Origin: Microbacterium sp. T2.11-28
Lineage (GTDB): Bacteria > Actinomycetota > Actinomycetes > Actinomycetales > Microbacteriaceae
Length of the DNA: 64,000 bases
Reading direction: 5' to 3'
Assembly (NCBI RefSeq): GCF_950097975.1
Contig: NZ_CATNHF010000012.1
Coordinates: forward strand, 372,001 to 436,000
The notes under the pieces are model-generated. The model did not search any database. It worked only from the letters and a program-made list of their open reading frames with translations, and was not told where the DNA came from. The stretch's first letter is position 1; every line of letters starts with the position of its first letter. The translations under genes were made by a program, and so were the position numbers. Below are positions 7,863 to 15,792 of the stretch, piece by piece.

Positions 7863-8576
7863 ATGGCTGAAATCAACAACGTCGTGCTCGTGCACGGCGC
7901 GTTCGCAGACGGCTCGGGGTGGCGGCGCGTCTACGAGATCCTCGTCGCGCGGGGCTATCGGGTCTCGATCGTGCAGAACCCGCTGACCTCGTTCGCGGAC
8001 GACGTCGCAGCGACGGTGCGCGTGCTGGACCTGCAGGACGGACCGGCGATCCTCGTCGGCCACTCCTGGGGTGGCACCGTCATCACCGAGGCGGGGGCGC
8101 ACCCGAACGTCGCGGGACTCGTCTACGTGTCCGCGCTCATCCCGGACGCGGGCGAGACGAGCGGTCAGCAGTACGAGGGATTCGCGCCCACGCCCGACTT
8201 CGTGATCGACGTGACCGAGGACGGCTTCGGCTACCTCCGGCGCGACGCCTTCCGGGCCGGGTTCGCCGCCGATGTCGACGAAGCCGCTGCGGCCTTCCTG
8301 GCCGACAGCCAGGTGCCCGTCAACATGTCCGTCTTCAGCGAGCCGGTCACGGTGGCCGCGTGGCGCGAGAAGCCGAGCTGGGCGGTCATCGCGACGGACG
8401 ACAAGGCGTTCGATCAGGCGATGCTGGAGCACATGGCCACCCGCATCGGCGCCGACATCACGCGCGTCCCGGGCAGCCACGCGCTGTTCATCACCCAGGC
8501 CGAGACCGTCGCCGACGTCATCGACGCGGCTGCGACCGAAGCGGTGGAGACACCGGCGAGCGCCGTTGCCGGGTGA
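7863..8576 (+). CDS. Alpha/beta-hydrolase fold protein
   Basis: A 237-residue hydrolase of the EstC/salicylate-esterase-like group: NNVVLVHGAFADGSGW oxyanion region (6-20), nucleophile elbow GHSWGG with Ser68, and a late His in RVPGSHALFITQ. There is no signal peptide, so it is cytoplasmic. A strong AAGGAGAAGG ribosome binding site lies 5-14 nt before ATG. It is followed immediately, with overlap, by the second MarR gene and preceded by operator sites at 7808-7843, so it is a member of the MarR regulon. The substrate is unknown; such enzymes often act on esters, lactones or chlorinated aromatics. Confidence 0.88.
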   Translation: MAEINNVVLVHGAFADGSGWRRVYEILVARGYRVSIVQNPLTSFADDVAATVRVLDLQDGPAILVGHSWGGTVITEAGAHPNVAGLVYVSALIPDAGETSGQQYEGFAPTPDFVIDVTEDGFGYLRRDAFRAGFAADVDEAAAAFLADSQVPVNMSVFSEPVTVAAWREKPSWAVIATDDKAFDQAMLEHMATRIGADITRVPGSHALFITQAETVADVIDAAATEAVETPASAVAG

Positions 8577-9105
8577 GGTCCGGCCGCCGGCACCGGGGTG
8601 GGATGCCGGCGCCTGTCCTCCGGACGCCGGCGATTTCCCGTACCGGTCGAAGCTGCTCTCCAGCCTCAGCGCCCTCATCCTGCTGTGGAACTCGCCCGTG
8701 CTGCAGGGCGAGATCCTCGCGAAGTCGGGAGAGGCGCTCGATCAGCCCGCTCATCAAGCCCTGCGTCACCTGCTCGCGTGGGGAGCGACGCGGCCGAGCG
8801 TGCTCGCCGAGGTCATCGGGACGAGCGCGTCGAACGTCAGCAAGATCATCGGACGACTCGATCGCGATGGCCTGATCGAGCGTGACACGGACGGGCAGGA
8901 CCGGCGCGCCGCAGTCATCAGACTGACCGTGCGCGGCGAAGCTGCAGCGCGCGGTGTCTACGCGCTCGGCGATCGGATGATCGCGGAGGTGCTCGAAGGG
9001 TGGTCCCCCGGCGACGTGCGGCGGTACACCGTCCTCACCGACCGGTTCGTGACCGACGCGATCACCTCGGCTGCGCGCATGCGCGAACGCGGACTTCGAC
9101 CGTAG
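8566..9105 (+). CDS. MarR-family regulator, paralogue 2
   Basis: About 179 residues. From DFPYRSKLL onward it aligns end to end with the MarR protein at 5676-6206: the same SALILLW, LRHLLAWG and ARGVYALGDRMIAEVLEGWSP blocks and the wing DGQDRRAAVIRLT. No ATG or GTG lies in frame near the expected N-terminus. The only reasonable start is TTG at 8566, inside the end of the hydrolase gene, which suggests translational coupling. The N-terminal 20 residues are therefore uncertain. Being downstream of the operator at 7808-7843, it is probably autoregulated and may bind the same sites as paralogue 1. Confidence 0.85.
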   Translation: MPGEVRPPAPGWDAGACPPDAGDFPYRSKLLSSLSALILLWNSPVLQGEILAKSGEALDQPAHQALRHLLAWGATRPSVLAEVIGTSASNVSKIIGRLDRDGLIERDTDGQDRRAAVIRLTVRGEAAARGVYALGDRMIAEVLEGWSPGDVRRYTVLTDRFVTDAITSAARMRERGLRP

Positions 9106-9116
9106 CGCGAAGCCGC

Positions 9117-9160
9117 GCGACCCGGGGAGGGCCGGCCGTCGCCGCCCCTCCCCGGGTCGC
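9117..9160. terminator. Bidirectional terminator hairpin
   Basis: Fifteen-base perfect arms GCGACCCGGGGAGGG (9117-9131) and CCCTCCCCGGGTCGC (9146-9160). It lies between the convergent MarR and GH6 genes. Confidence 0.85.
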
Positions 9161-9166
9161 GTCAGG

Positions 9167-10759
9167 TCAGGAGGTGCAGACCCGACCGTTCAGCCGGAAC
9201 TGCCACGGCACCTCGGCCGAGCCGATGCCGGTCACGACCAGCGCCGTCTTCTTGCCGGGCGCGAGGCTCTGCCGCACCTTCGGGGCGGTGATCGTGACAG
9301 CCGGGCCCGACTGCGTGAACGAGCCCCCGACGACCTTCTTCACGCGCTGGTCGCCGCTGAACTCCCACGACAGCTTCCACGGCTTGAGCGTCGTCGTTCC
9401 GCGGTTCTCGACGCTCACCGCGGCGACGAACCCGCGTCCGACCTTCGTGCCCACGACCTTCACGTGGCAGGTCAGCGCCGGCAGCGCCGGCGAGGCCAGC
9501 GCGATGAGCTCTCGCGCCTGCGCCGGGAACCACTGTCCGGCGGGCGGATCCACCACGCCGCGCGCGGGGTCGAGCGGTCCGGCCGTGCCGCGCAGGCACG
9601 TGCCGTCGGACTCGCCGGGGCGCTTGATCCACAGGTAGGCGTCGACGAGCGCGACGCCGGTCGACGTGGTCGGCACCACGCCGGCGCCGCGGTCGGGCGG
9701 GTTGCACCAGTCCTCGTGCGCGGGGTACACCCCGGCCGGGTACTGCCACGGGCCCAGGGCGTTGCGGCTCGTGTCGATGACGAAGCGCGTGGTGGGCTCG
9801 ACGCCGCCGAGGATCGCCTCGTACCGCGAGTCGAGGCCCGCCGTGTTGGCGGTCGGGTCGGTCGCCTCCGCAGACCAGCGTCCGTACTGCGACATCGCCA
9901 CGCCCTGCCAGTCGGTGGCCGGACCGCCGTTCCAGTACTGGTTGCCGCAGTTGGCGAGGTCGCCCGGGGCGACGTCGGTCACGTAGGCGATGCACGACGA
10001 GACCCACGTGCCGTAGGCGATGTTGTTCTCCGTGAACTGGTAGTTCGAGGCGTTGAGGAAGAATCCGGTCGCCCTTTCGACACCCGCCTTGATGAGGCGG
10101 TCGGAGATCTCGTCGACTGTCAGCCACGCCGACGACGTGCCGTCGAGGTACACCGACGTCCGCTCCAGGGCCGAGAACGCGTCGACCGCGTGGTTGAGCT
10201 GCGCGAAGCGCTCGGAGGTCGCGATCGAGGCGTCGATCTCGGCGGGCTGACACCACTCCACCGAACCCTCGAGGTTCGTGTAGTGCGGGATGATCCCGAG
10301 TCCGTCGGGCTCCACGAGCACCGTGGCCGCCCGATCGCCGATGCCCTCGGCGAACGCGTCGATCCACGCGGCGTACTCGGCCGTGTCGGCAGCGCCGCCG
10401 GACGAGTACTGGGCGCAGTCGCGGAACGGCAGGTTGTACGCGACGAGGACGGGCATCTGGCCGGCGGCGTCCGCGGCGGTCACGACCTTGTCGACGGCGG
10501 CGCGGATCTCGTCGGGCGTGCCCTTGGTGAACCAGTCCGCGGCGGGGATGCTGCCCAGCAGCTGCGCGTCGGCGCGCGCCTGGCCCGTGAGGGACTGCGC
10601 GGCCTCCAGCGTCGTGCTGTGCGGGTTGAGGTAGAGCGTCGAGCCGACGAGGTCGTCGGGCTCGGCGGCGTGCGCGGGGATCGCGGCGACGAGCGATGCC
10701 GCGAGAGCGCCGACAGCGGCCAGAGCACCCCAGCGTGTTGGGCGGTGCGTGGAATTCAT
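9167..10759 (-). CDS. Secreted glycoside hydrolase family 6 cellulase with CBM2-like domain
   Basis: A 530-residue exported enzyme. A signal peptide (about 1-31, ending AHA-A) is followed by a GH6 domain (about 33-410). GH6 marks are the catalytic Asp in RDCAQYSSGG (D114), the general acid in VLVEPDGLG (D152), and the segments RFVIDTSRNALGPW and WCNPPDRGAG. Residues about 430-530 (CHVKVVG ... VPWQFRLNGRVCTS) look like a family 2 carbohydrate-binding module, with terminal cysteines able to pair. The ATG at 10759 follows GGGAGAAG. It should cleave beta-1,4-glucan outside the cell. It is divergent from a LacI regulator with two palindromic operators between them. Confidence 0.93.
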   Translation of the reverse strand: MNSTHRPTRWGALAAVGALAASLVAAIPAHAAEPDDLVGSTLYLNPHSTTLEAAQSLTGQARADAQLLGSIPAADWFTKGTPDEIRAAVDKVVTAADAAGQMPVLVAYNLPFRDCAQYSSGGAADTAEYAAWIDAFAEGIGDRAATVLVEPDGLGIIPHYTNLEGSVEWCQPAEIDASIATSERFAQLNHAVDAFSALERTSVYLDGTSSAWLTVDEISDRLIKAGVERATGFFLNASNYQFTENNIAYGTWVSSCIAYVTDVAPGDLANCGNQYWNGGPATDWQGVAMSQYGRWSAEATDPTANTAGLDSRYEAILGGVEPTTRFVIDTSRNALGPWQYPAGVYPAHEDWCNPPDRGAGVVPTTSTGVALVDAYLWIKRPGESDGTCLRGTAGPLDPARGVVDPPAGQWFPAQARELIALASPALPALTCHVKVVGTKVGRGFVAAVSVENRGTTTLKPWKLSWEFSGDQRVKKVVGGSFTQSGPAVTITAPKVRQSLAPGKKTALVVTGIGSAEVPWQFRLNGRVCTS

Positions 10760-10850
10760 GCTTCTCCCGGGTGGTGACGAAACCCCGCGCGCGGCGTTGC
10801 GGGCGAGGGCGTCCGCGGCGCTTGCGCTCCGCGCGACCTCCTCAGCCTGT

Positions 10851-10868
10851 CGTGAGAGCGCTTTCACG
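10851..10868. promoter_or_regulatory. LacI/CebR-type operator 1
   Basis: CGTGAGAGCGCTTTCACG is an almost perfect 18-nt palindrome around AGCGCT. LacI-family operators typically centre on CG with TGNNAGCGCTNNCA-like arms; cellulose regulators (CebR) use TGGGAGCGCTCCCA. It lies 92 nt before the GH6 start. Confidence 0.7.
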
Positions 10869-10928
10869 TCAAGGGGTTCGGTACTCCTGCAGCGGCGGCT
10901 CATCGGCGGATTCTTTGCCGCGCTCGAC

Positions 10929-10944
10929 CTGAGAGCGCTTTCGC
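10929..10944. promoter_or_regulatory. LacI/CebR-type operator 2
   Basis: TGAGAGCGCTTTCG (10930-10943) repeats the core of the site at 10851. It is close to the -10-like TACGCT (10969-10974) of the lacI gene, so it would also give autoregulation. Confidence 0.65.
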
Positions 10945-10982
10945 ATCCGGGTGAGGGCGCGGCGCTGTTACGCTGAGGGCCC

Positions 10983-12017
10983 GTGCCAGCACAGACCCGA
11001 GTGGAGCGCGCCGCGCCCAGACATCAGCCCACTCTCGACGAGGTCGCCCGCCTCGCCGGGGTATCGCGCGCGACCGTGTCGCGCGTGGTCAACAACTCCC
11101 CGCGGGTGACCGCCGCCAACCGCGAGGCGACGGAGCGGGCGATCCGCGAACTGGGCTACGTGCCGAACCAGAGCGCCCGGGCCCTCGCCAGCAGCAGCAC
11201 GGGCGCGGTCATCCTCGCCGCCGCCGACCCGAGCCTCGACCTGTTCGCCGACCCGTTCTTCAGCGAGGTGATCCTCGGCGTCAGCTCGGTGCTGGAGAAG
11301 ACGGAGCTCGAGCTCTCCCTGGTGCTGGCGTCCTCTCCCGAGGGTCGCGCCCGGCTCCAGCGCACCCTGACCTCGCCCCGCGCCGACGGCATCATGCTGG
11401 TGGCCCTCCGGACCGGGGATCCCCTCTACGGCCTCGCGCAAGCCACGCACCTTCCCCTCGTGCTGCTGGGCAGTCCGCCGGGAGGTGACGACGGATGGTA
11501 CGTCGACGCCGACAACTACACGGGTGCGCGCCTAGCCGCCGAGCATCTCATCGGCTCCGGCCGCCGGCGCATCGCGCTCATCGCGGGCCCCGCCGACGTC
11601 CCGGCGTCGGCCGTCCGCCAGAAGGGGTTCTCCGACGCCCTGACGCTGGCCGGGCTCACGCCCGACCTCGTCGCCCACGCGGACTTCTCGGTCTCGGGCG
11701 GGAGCGACGCGATGCGCGAGCTGCTCGCGCGGGATGCCGCCATCGACGGCGTCTTCGCGGCATCCGACAACATGGCCGCCGGTGCGCTCGCCGCCCTGAA
11801 AGCCGCCGGTCGGTCCGTGCCGGCCGACGTCGCCGTCGTCGGGTTCGACGACATGCCGATCGCGACCTACACGCACCCCGCGCTCACGACCGTCAGCCAG
11901 CCGGTGCGTGCGATGGGCCGCGAGCTCGCCCGCATGCTGCTGAGCGCGATGGGCAAGGGCGAGCCGCATCCGGTCATCCTCCCGACGCGACTCGTCGTGC
12001 GGGAGTCCGCGCCCTGA
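10983..12017 (+). CDS. LacI-family regulator (CebR-like), probable cellulase repressor
   Basis: A 344-residue protein with an N-terminal LacI HTH (PTLDEVARLAGVSRATVSRVVNNSPRV, residues about 14-38) and a hinge (YVPNQSARALASSS). A periplasmic-binding-protein-like sensor domain follows, ending with the dimer/effector signature VVGFDDMPIATYTHPALTTV. The start is GTG 8 nt after a TACGCT box, so the mRNA may be nearly leaderless. It is divergent from the GH6 cellulase, and two AGCGCT palindromes lie between them. By analogy with CebR it would respond to cello-oligosaccharides; this is inferred from position. Confidence 0.92.
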   Translation: MPAQTRVERAAPRHQPTLDEVARLAGVSRATVSRVVNNSPRVTAANREATERAIRELGYVPNQSARALASSSTGAVILAAADPSLDLFADPFFSEVILGVSSVLEKTELELSLVLASSPEGRARLQRTLTSPRADGIMLVALRTGDPLYGLAQATHLPLVLLGSPPGGDDGWYVDADNYTGARLAAEHLIGSGRRRIALIAGPADVPASAVRQKGFSDALTLAGLTPDLVAHADFSVSGGSDAMRELLARDAAIDGVFAASDNMAAGALAALKAAGRSVPADVAVVGFDDMPIATYTHPALTTVSQPVRAMGRELARMLLSAMGKGEPHPVILPTRLVVRESAP

Positions 12018-12046
12018 TCTGACGCGCCCCCCGTGACTGCGCTGCG

Positions 12047-13192
12047 TCAGCCGCCGCGCCCGAGCCGCTCGGCCTGACGCAACAGGTGCTGCTGCTCGAG
12101 GATGCTCGTCGCCCGGCGCGCCGCCTCCGCATACTCGGATGCCGCGGCATCCGTCTCTCCCGACCGCTCGTGCAGGTAGGCGAGGGCCGCGTGATACCTC
12201 GGCACATCCGCATCCACGGCGGCGAGCGCCGCAAGGCCGGCGCGCGGACCGTCCGCCTCGCCGACGGCGACCGCGCGACCGAGGCGGACGACCGGCGAGT
12301 CGGCGAGGCGGACGAGCTCGTCGTACCACTCGACGATCTGCACCCAGTCGGTCTCCTCAGCGCTCGTGGCGTCCGCGTGCAGCGCGGCGATCGCGGCCTG
12401 CGCCTGGTACTGGCCCAGGGCGTCGCGGGCCAGCGCAGCCTGCAGGATGTCGACGCCCTCGGCGATCGCCTCGGTGTCCCAGAGCCCGCGGTCCTGCTCG
12501 GCGAGCGGAACGAGACGGCCGTCGATCACTCGGGCCGGTCGCCGCGCGTGGTGGAGGAGCATGAGTGCGAGCAGGCCGCGCACCTCGGGCTCGTCGGTGA
12601 GTGCGGCGAGCTGCCGCGTCAGGCGGATCGCTTCGGCGGCGAGGTCGATCTCGCCCGAATACCCCTCGTTGAACAGCAGGTAGAGCACGCGCAGCACCCG
12701 CGACAGGTCGCCGTGCTGGTCCAGCGGGATGCCGGCGAGTCGCTGCTTGGCGCGACTGATCCGCTGCGCCATCGTGGCCTCCGGCACCAGGAAGGCGTCG
12801 GCGATCTGGCGGGTCGTCAGCCCGCCGACCGCACGCAGGGTCAGGGCGACGGAGGACGTCGCCGTCAGCAGGGGGTTCGAGCACAGGAAGTACAGCGCGA
12901 GCGTGTCGTCACGCTGTGGCACGGGGCCGGGCTCCGGCTCGGTCGCGAGGCGCTCCTCTCGCGCGGCGCGGGCCGTGTCGCTCCGCACCTGGTCGAGGAA
13001 CGCCCGCCACGCGACGGCGACCAGCCACGCTCGGAGGTCTCGAACGTCGTCGAAGCCGCCTCGCTCCAGGGCTCGCGTCAGAGCGGTCTGGACGGCATCC
13101 TCGGCCGACGCGAAATCAGCGCCACGCCGGACGAGGATGCCGGTGACCTCCGGGATCGCCCGGCGCAGCGCCGTGGCATCCGGGATCGTCAT
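12047..13192 (-). CDS. ECF sigma factor, ECF42-like (DUF6596 C-terminal extension)
   Basis: A 381-residue RNA polymerase sigma factor. The sigma-2 region covers about 20-85 (ASAEDAVQTALTRALERG, DLRAWLVAVAWRAFLDQ) and sigma-4 about 110-165 (LTLRAVGGLTTRQIADAFLVPEATMAQRISRAKQRL). A long C-terminal helical extension (about 170-380) contains LYLLFNEGYSGEIDLAAEAIRLTRQL and late repeats like a TPR segment. This extension and the neighbouring DGPF protein define the ECF42 group. The two genes overlap by 4 nt (ATGA). No anti-sigma factor gene is nearby, which fits ECF42, where the extension is thought to control activity. Confidence 0.9.
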   Translation of the reverse strand: MTIPDATALRRAIPEVTGILVRRGADFASAEDAVQTALTRALERGGFDDVRDLRAWLVAVAWRAFLDQVRSDTARAAREERLATEPEPGPVPQRDDTLALYFLCSNPLLTATSSVALTLRAVGGLTTRQIADAFLVPEATMAQRISRAKQRLAGIPLDQHGDLSRVLRVLYLLFNEGYSGEIDLAAEAIRLTRQLAALTDEPEVRGLLALMLLHHARRPARVIDGRLVPLAEQDRGLWDTEAIAEGVDILQAALARDALGQYQAQAAIAALHADATSAEETDWVQIVEWYDELVRLADSPVVRLGRAVAVGEADGPRAGLAALAAVDADVPRYHAALAYLHERSGETDAAASEYAEAARRATSILEQQHLLRQAERLGRGG

Positions 13193-13596
13193 CCCACGTC
13201 AGCCGGGGGCGCGCTCATCACCTCGCGCAGCTCGAGCCACTCACCCAGCGGCGTGCCGCCGGCCCACGGCGCCGCGGACAGCTCCGAGGCGAGTTCGAGC
13301 GCGCGATCGTACGAATCGACCTCGATCAGCATCCACCCCGCGATGAGGTCCTTGGTCTCGGCGAAGGGACCGCCGACGGCCGGCGGGCGTCCCTCGCCGT
13401 CGAAGCGCACCCACGCGCCGCCCATCGCGAGTCCCTCCGAAGAGACGAGTTCGCCGGACGCGAGGAGGCGCCGCTCCATGTCCGCCATGTACTGGATGTG
13501 CGCGCCCCACTCCTCCGGCGTGAGCTGGTCCATCGGGACCGAGTTCACCGACGGCCGGCCGCCTCGGTAGTGCTTGAGCATCAGGTACTTCGGCAT
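13189..13596 (-). CDS. DGPF/YciI-domain protein paired with the ECF sigma factor
   Basis: A 135-residue protein of the YCII-related (DGPF) family: start MPKYLMLKHYRGG, central GGAWVRFDGEGRPPAVGGPFAETKDLIAGWMLIEVDS and a final AGGTPLGEWLELREV. The name-giving DGPF is VGGPF here. These small ferredoxin-like-fold proteins accompany ECF42 sigma factors and are often the main targets of the sigma factor. It is the first gene of the two-gene operon and overlaps the sigma-factor start by ATGA. Its biochemical role is unknown. Confidence 0.9.
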   Translation of the reverse strand: MPKYLMLKHYRGGRPSVNSVPMDQLTPEEWGAHIQYMADMERRLLASGELVSSEGLAMGGAWVRFDGEGRPPAVGGPFAETKDLIAGWMLIEVDSYDRALELASELSAAPWAGGTPLGEWLELREVMSAPPADVG

Positions 13597-13735
13597 GTCT
13601 GCCTCCCATTCGTGCGGCCCATTCTGGCCGCTTCACAGAGGGGACGGAACCGAACCCGCGTTCTCTACATCCGTCAGCGAAGTTGTTCGCGGCGAGTGAC
13701 GCACGAGCACCGCCCGCGCACTGTCCGGGAAAGGC

Positions 13736-13770
13736 AAAACCCCCGCCATGTAGAAGCTAGGCGAGGGTTT
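13736..13770 (-). terminator. Terminator of the tRNA operon
   Basis: Arms AAAACCCCCGCC (13736-13747) and GGCGAGGGTTT (13760-13770) form a hairpin with one mismatch. On the minus strand it ends in GGGGGTTTT, suiting termination after tRNA-Phe. Confidence 0.75.
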
Positions 13771-13797
13771 CTGGGCTGATTGTAACGATCAGCCGTG

Positions 13798-13870
13798 TGG
13801 CTCCGACGGGCGTCGATCCCGTGACCTCACGATTTTCAGTCGTGCGCTCTACCAACTGAGCTACAGAGCC
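13798..13870 (-). tRNA. tRNA-Phe (GAA)
   Basis: A 73-nt cloverleaf on the minus strand. The acceptor 5' arm GGCTCTG pairs with CGGAGCC, the D-arm is GCTCAGTTGGTAGAGC, the anticodon loop CTGAAAA gives GAA, and the T-arm contains GGATCGACGCC. No CCA is encoded. It is last in the Glu-Asp-Phe order. Confidence 0.96.
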
Positions 13871-13947
13871 GCATGGCATCCGAAGAGCCATGTCCGAGAC
13901 GAAAGGCCCTGTGATCAATATCTGAACAAAGGGCCCGTCGCTTGGAG

Positions 13948-14021
13948 CGACCCTGACGGGACTTGAACCCGCGACCTCCGCCGTGACAGGGCGGCACGCT
14001 AACCAACTGCGCTACAGGGCC
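13948..14021 (-). tRNA. tRNA-Asp (GTC)
   Basis: A 74-nt cloverleaf on the minus strand. Acceptor GGCCCTG pairs with CAGGGTC (one G-U), the anticodon arm GCCGCCCTGTCACGGCGG gives GTC, and the discriminator is G, as usual for tRNA-Asp. It lies between tRNA-Glu and tRNA-Phe. Confidence 0.96.
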
Positions 14022-14051
14022 ATGCGTATGAAGTTGTGTTGTCGGGAAGTG

Positions 14052-14124
14052 TGACCCCAACGGGATTCGAACCCGTGCTACCGCCGTGAAAGGGCGGCGT
14101 CCTAGGCCGCTAAACGATGGGGCC
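14052..14124 (-). tRNA. tRNA-Glu (TTC)
   Basis: A 73-nt cloverleaf on the minus strand. Acceptor GGCCCCA pairs with TGGGGTC (one G-U), and the anticodon arm GCCGCCCTTTCACGGCGG gives TTC. It is first in the tRNA operon. Confidence 0.96.
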
Positions 14125-14340
14125 GAGCGAACCCGGAGGCTCACGCTTACCGACGCTCAAGCATACGCAATTCCCTACGGAATCGGAAATCGAGGGCGTG
14201 GCCGCTGGTGGACGGGGCCGCGGAGGGCGATGATGGCGGAAGCATGCGTCGTGCCCCCCGTCGATGCATCCGAATCCTCGGCAAATGTTGCGCGTGTTGT
14301 TAGTGTGGCACTTGTTGCTGGTGTGACTGAGGAGTGAGAC

Positions 14341-15729
14341 GTGTCTGAGCTGTCCGGATCTCCGGAGGACTGCGGCTGCGCGCCGACCCCTCGCGAGCTG
14401 GCTGCCTTCGACCGGGGACGCTCCGTCACGCGGCGCGGTGCGATCGGACTCGGGGTGGTCGGAATCGCCGCCGCCGGCCTGCTCGCCAGCGCGCCGGCGT
14501 TCGCCGCGACCTACCCCTCGTGGGACGACGTCGAGAAGGCGAAGGCCAACCAGTCCGCCAAGGCGCGACAGGTCACGCGCATCGAGGGACTGATCGCCTC
14601 GCTCGCCAACGACGTCGCCGTCAAGCAGGCCGAGGCCGAGCGCCTGGGTGCGGAGTACATCGCCGCGCAGGAGGCCTTCGAGGAGGCCGCCGACCGTGCC
14701 GCCTCGCTGCAGGAGCAGGCAGACGCCGAGGCCGCACGCGCCGCCGCGGCCGCCGACAAACTGGGACGCCTGGCCGCGCAGCAGTACCGGATGGGCGGCG
14801 ATGACACGTCGCTCGAACTGTTCTTCTCGGGCTCCGCCGCCAGCGCCGACGACCTGCTCGCGCGCCTGGGCACGATGGACAAGCTCCTCGACGCCAACCG
14901 CAGCGTGTACGCCGATGCCGTGAGCGCCCGCGACAACGCGCAGAACCTCTCGAACCAGGCCGAAGTCGCCCGCACCGAGCGCGACCGCCTGCAGCAGGAG
15001 GCCGAAGCCAAGATGATCCGCGCGCAGGAGGCCGCAACGGCCGCGCAGGCGGCGCTCGACGCGCAGTCCGAGCACCTCGAGGTGCTCGAGGCGCAGCTGG
15101 CGGCCCTCAAGGACACGACCGCCGCGACCGTCGCCGACTACCGCGCGGGCGTCGTGGCCCGCCGCAAGGCCCGCGAAGCGCGGCTGCGCCGGGAGCGCGA
15201 GGAGGCGGCCCGCCGCGCCCGCGAGGAGGAGGAGCGCCGCAAGCGCGAGGAAGCCGCCAACGGCGGTGGCGGCGGCGGAAGCAGCGGCGGTGGCGGCGGC
15301 GAGGTGCAGCCCTCGGGCTGGGTGCGTCCCGCGTACGGCTACATCAGCGCGTGGTTCGGCTCGCGCGGCACGATCTGCTCCAACGGGTACTGCACCTCCA
15401 GCGGCCACCGCGGCATCGACTTCGCCGGCGGCTGCAGCTCGCCGATCTTCGCCGCCGCATCGGGCCGGGTCATCTTCGCCGGCTTCAGCGGTGCGTGGGG
15501 CAACTACATCAAGGTCGACCACGGCGGCGGCATCGTCACCGGCTACGCGCACATCAAGCCCGGCGGCTACAACGTCGGCTGGGGCGACACGGTGCGCGCG
15601 GGCCAGACGATCGCGTACGTCGGCAACACCGGCGCCAGCACCGGCTGCCACCTCCACTTCGAGGTCTACAGCGGCGGAGTCCGCATCAATCCCGCGCCGT
15701 TCCTGCGCGCCCGAGGCATCTCCGTCTAG
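14341..15729 (+). CDS. Secreted M23 peptidase (LytM) with long coiled coil
   Basis: A 462-residue cell-wall hydrolase. A twin-arginine-like signal (SVTRRGAIGLGVVG, hydrophobic to about residue 58, cleavage near AFA-A) precedes a long Ala/Glu-rich coiled coil (about 62-305), a Gly/Ser linker and an M23 domain (about 325-460). The zinc site is visible as HRGID (H356, D360) and HLHFE (H437, H439). Proteins of this RipA/EnvC-like layout cut peptidoglycan crosslinks during division. The start is GTG with GAGGAG just upstream. A strong hairpin at 15749-15780 follows. Confidence 0.93.
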   Translation: MSELSGSPEDCGCAPTPRELAAFDRGRSVTRRGAIGLGVVGIAAAGLLASAPAFAATYPSWDDVEKAKANQSAKARQVTRIEGLIASLANDVAVKQAEAERLGAEYIAAQEAFEEAADRAASLQEQADAEAARAAAAADKLGRLAAQQYRMGGDDTSLELFFSGSAASADDLLARLGTMDKLLDANRSVYADAVSARDNAQNLSNQAEVARTERDRLQQEAEAKMIRAQEAATAAQAALDAQSEHLEVLEAQLAALKDTTAATVADYRAGVVARRKAREARLRREREEAARRAREEEERRKREEAANGGGGGGSSGGGGGEVQPSGWVRPAYGYISAWFGSRGTICSNGYCTSSGHRGIDFAGGCSSPIFAAASGRVIFAGFSGAWGNYIKVDHGGGIVTGYAHIKPGGYNVGWGDTVRAGQTIAYVGNTGASTGCHLHFEVYSGGVRINPAPFLRARGISV

Positions 15730-15748
15730 TCCTCCCGGCGCAGACGGA

Positions 15749-15780
15749 AACGGGTCGGATGCCGTGGCATCCGACCCGTT
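15749..15780. terminator. Bidirectional terminator hairpin
   Basis: Perfect 15-base arms AACGGGTCGGATGCC and GGCATCCGACCCGTT with almost no loop, between the convergent M23 and ppa genes. Confidence 0.85.
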
Positions 15781-15792
15781 CCGCACAGCGCG

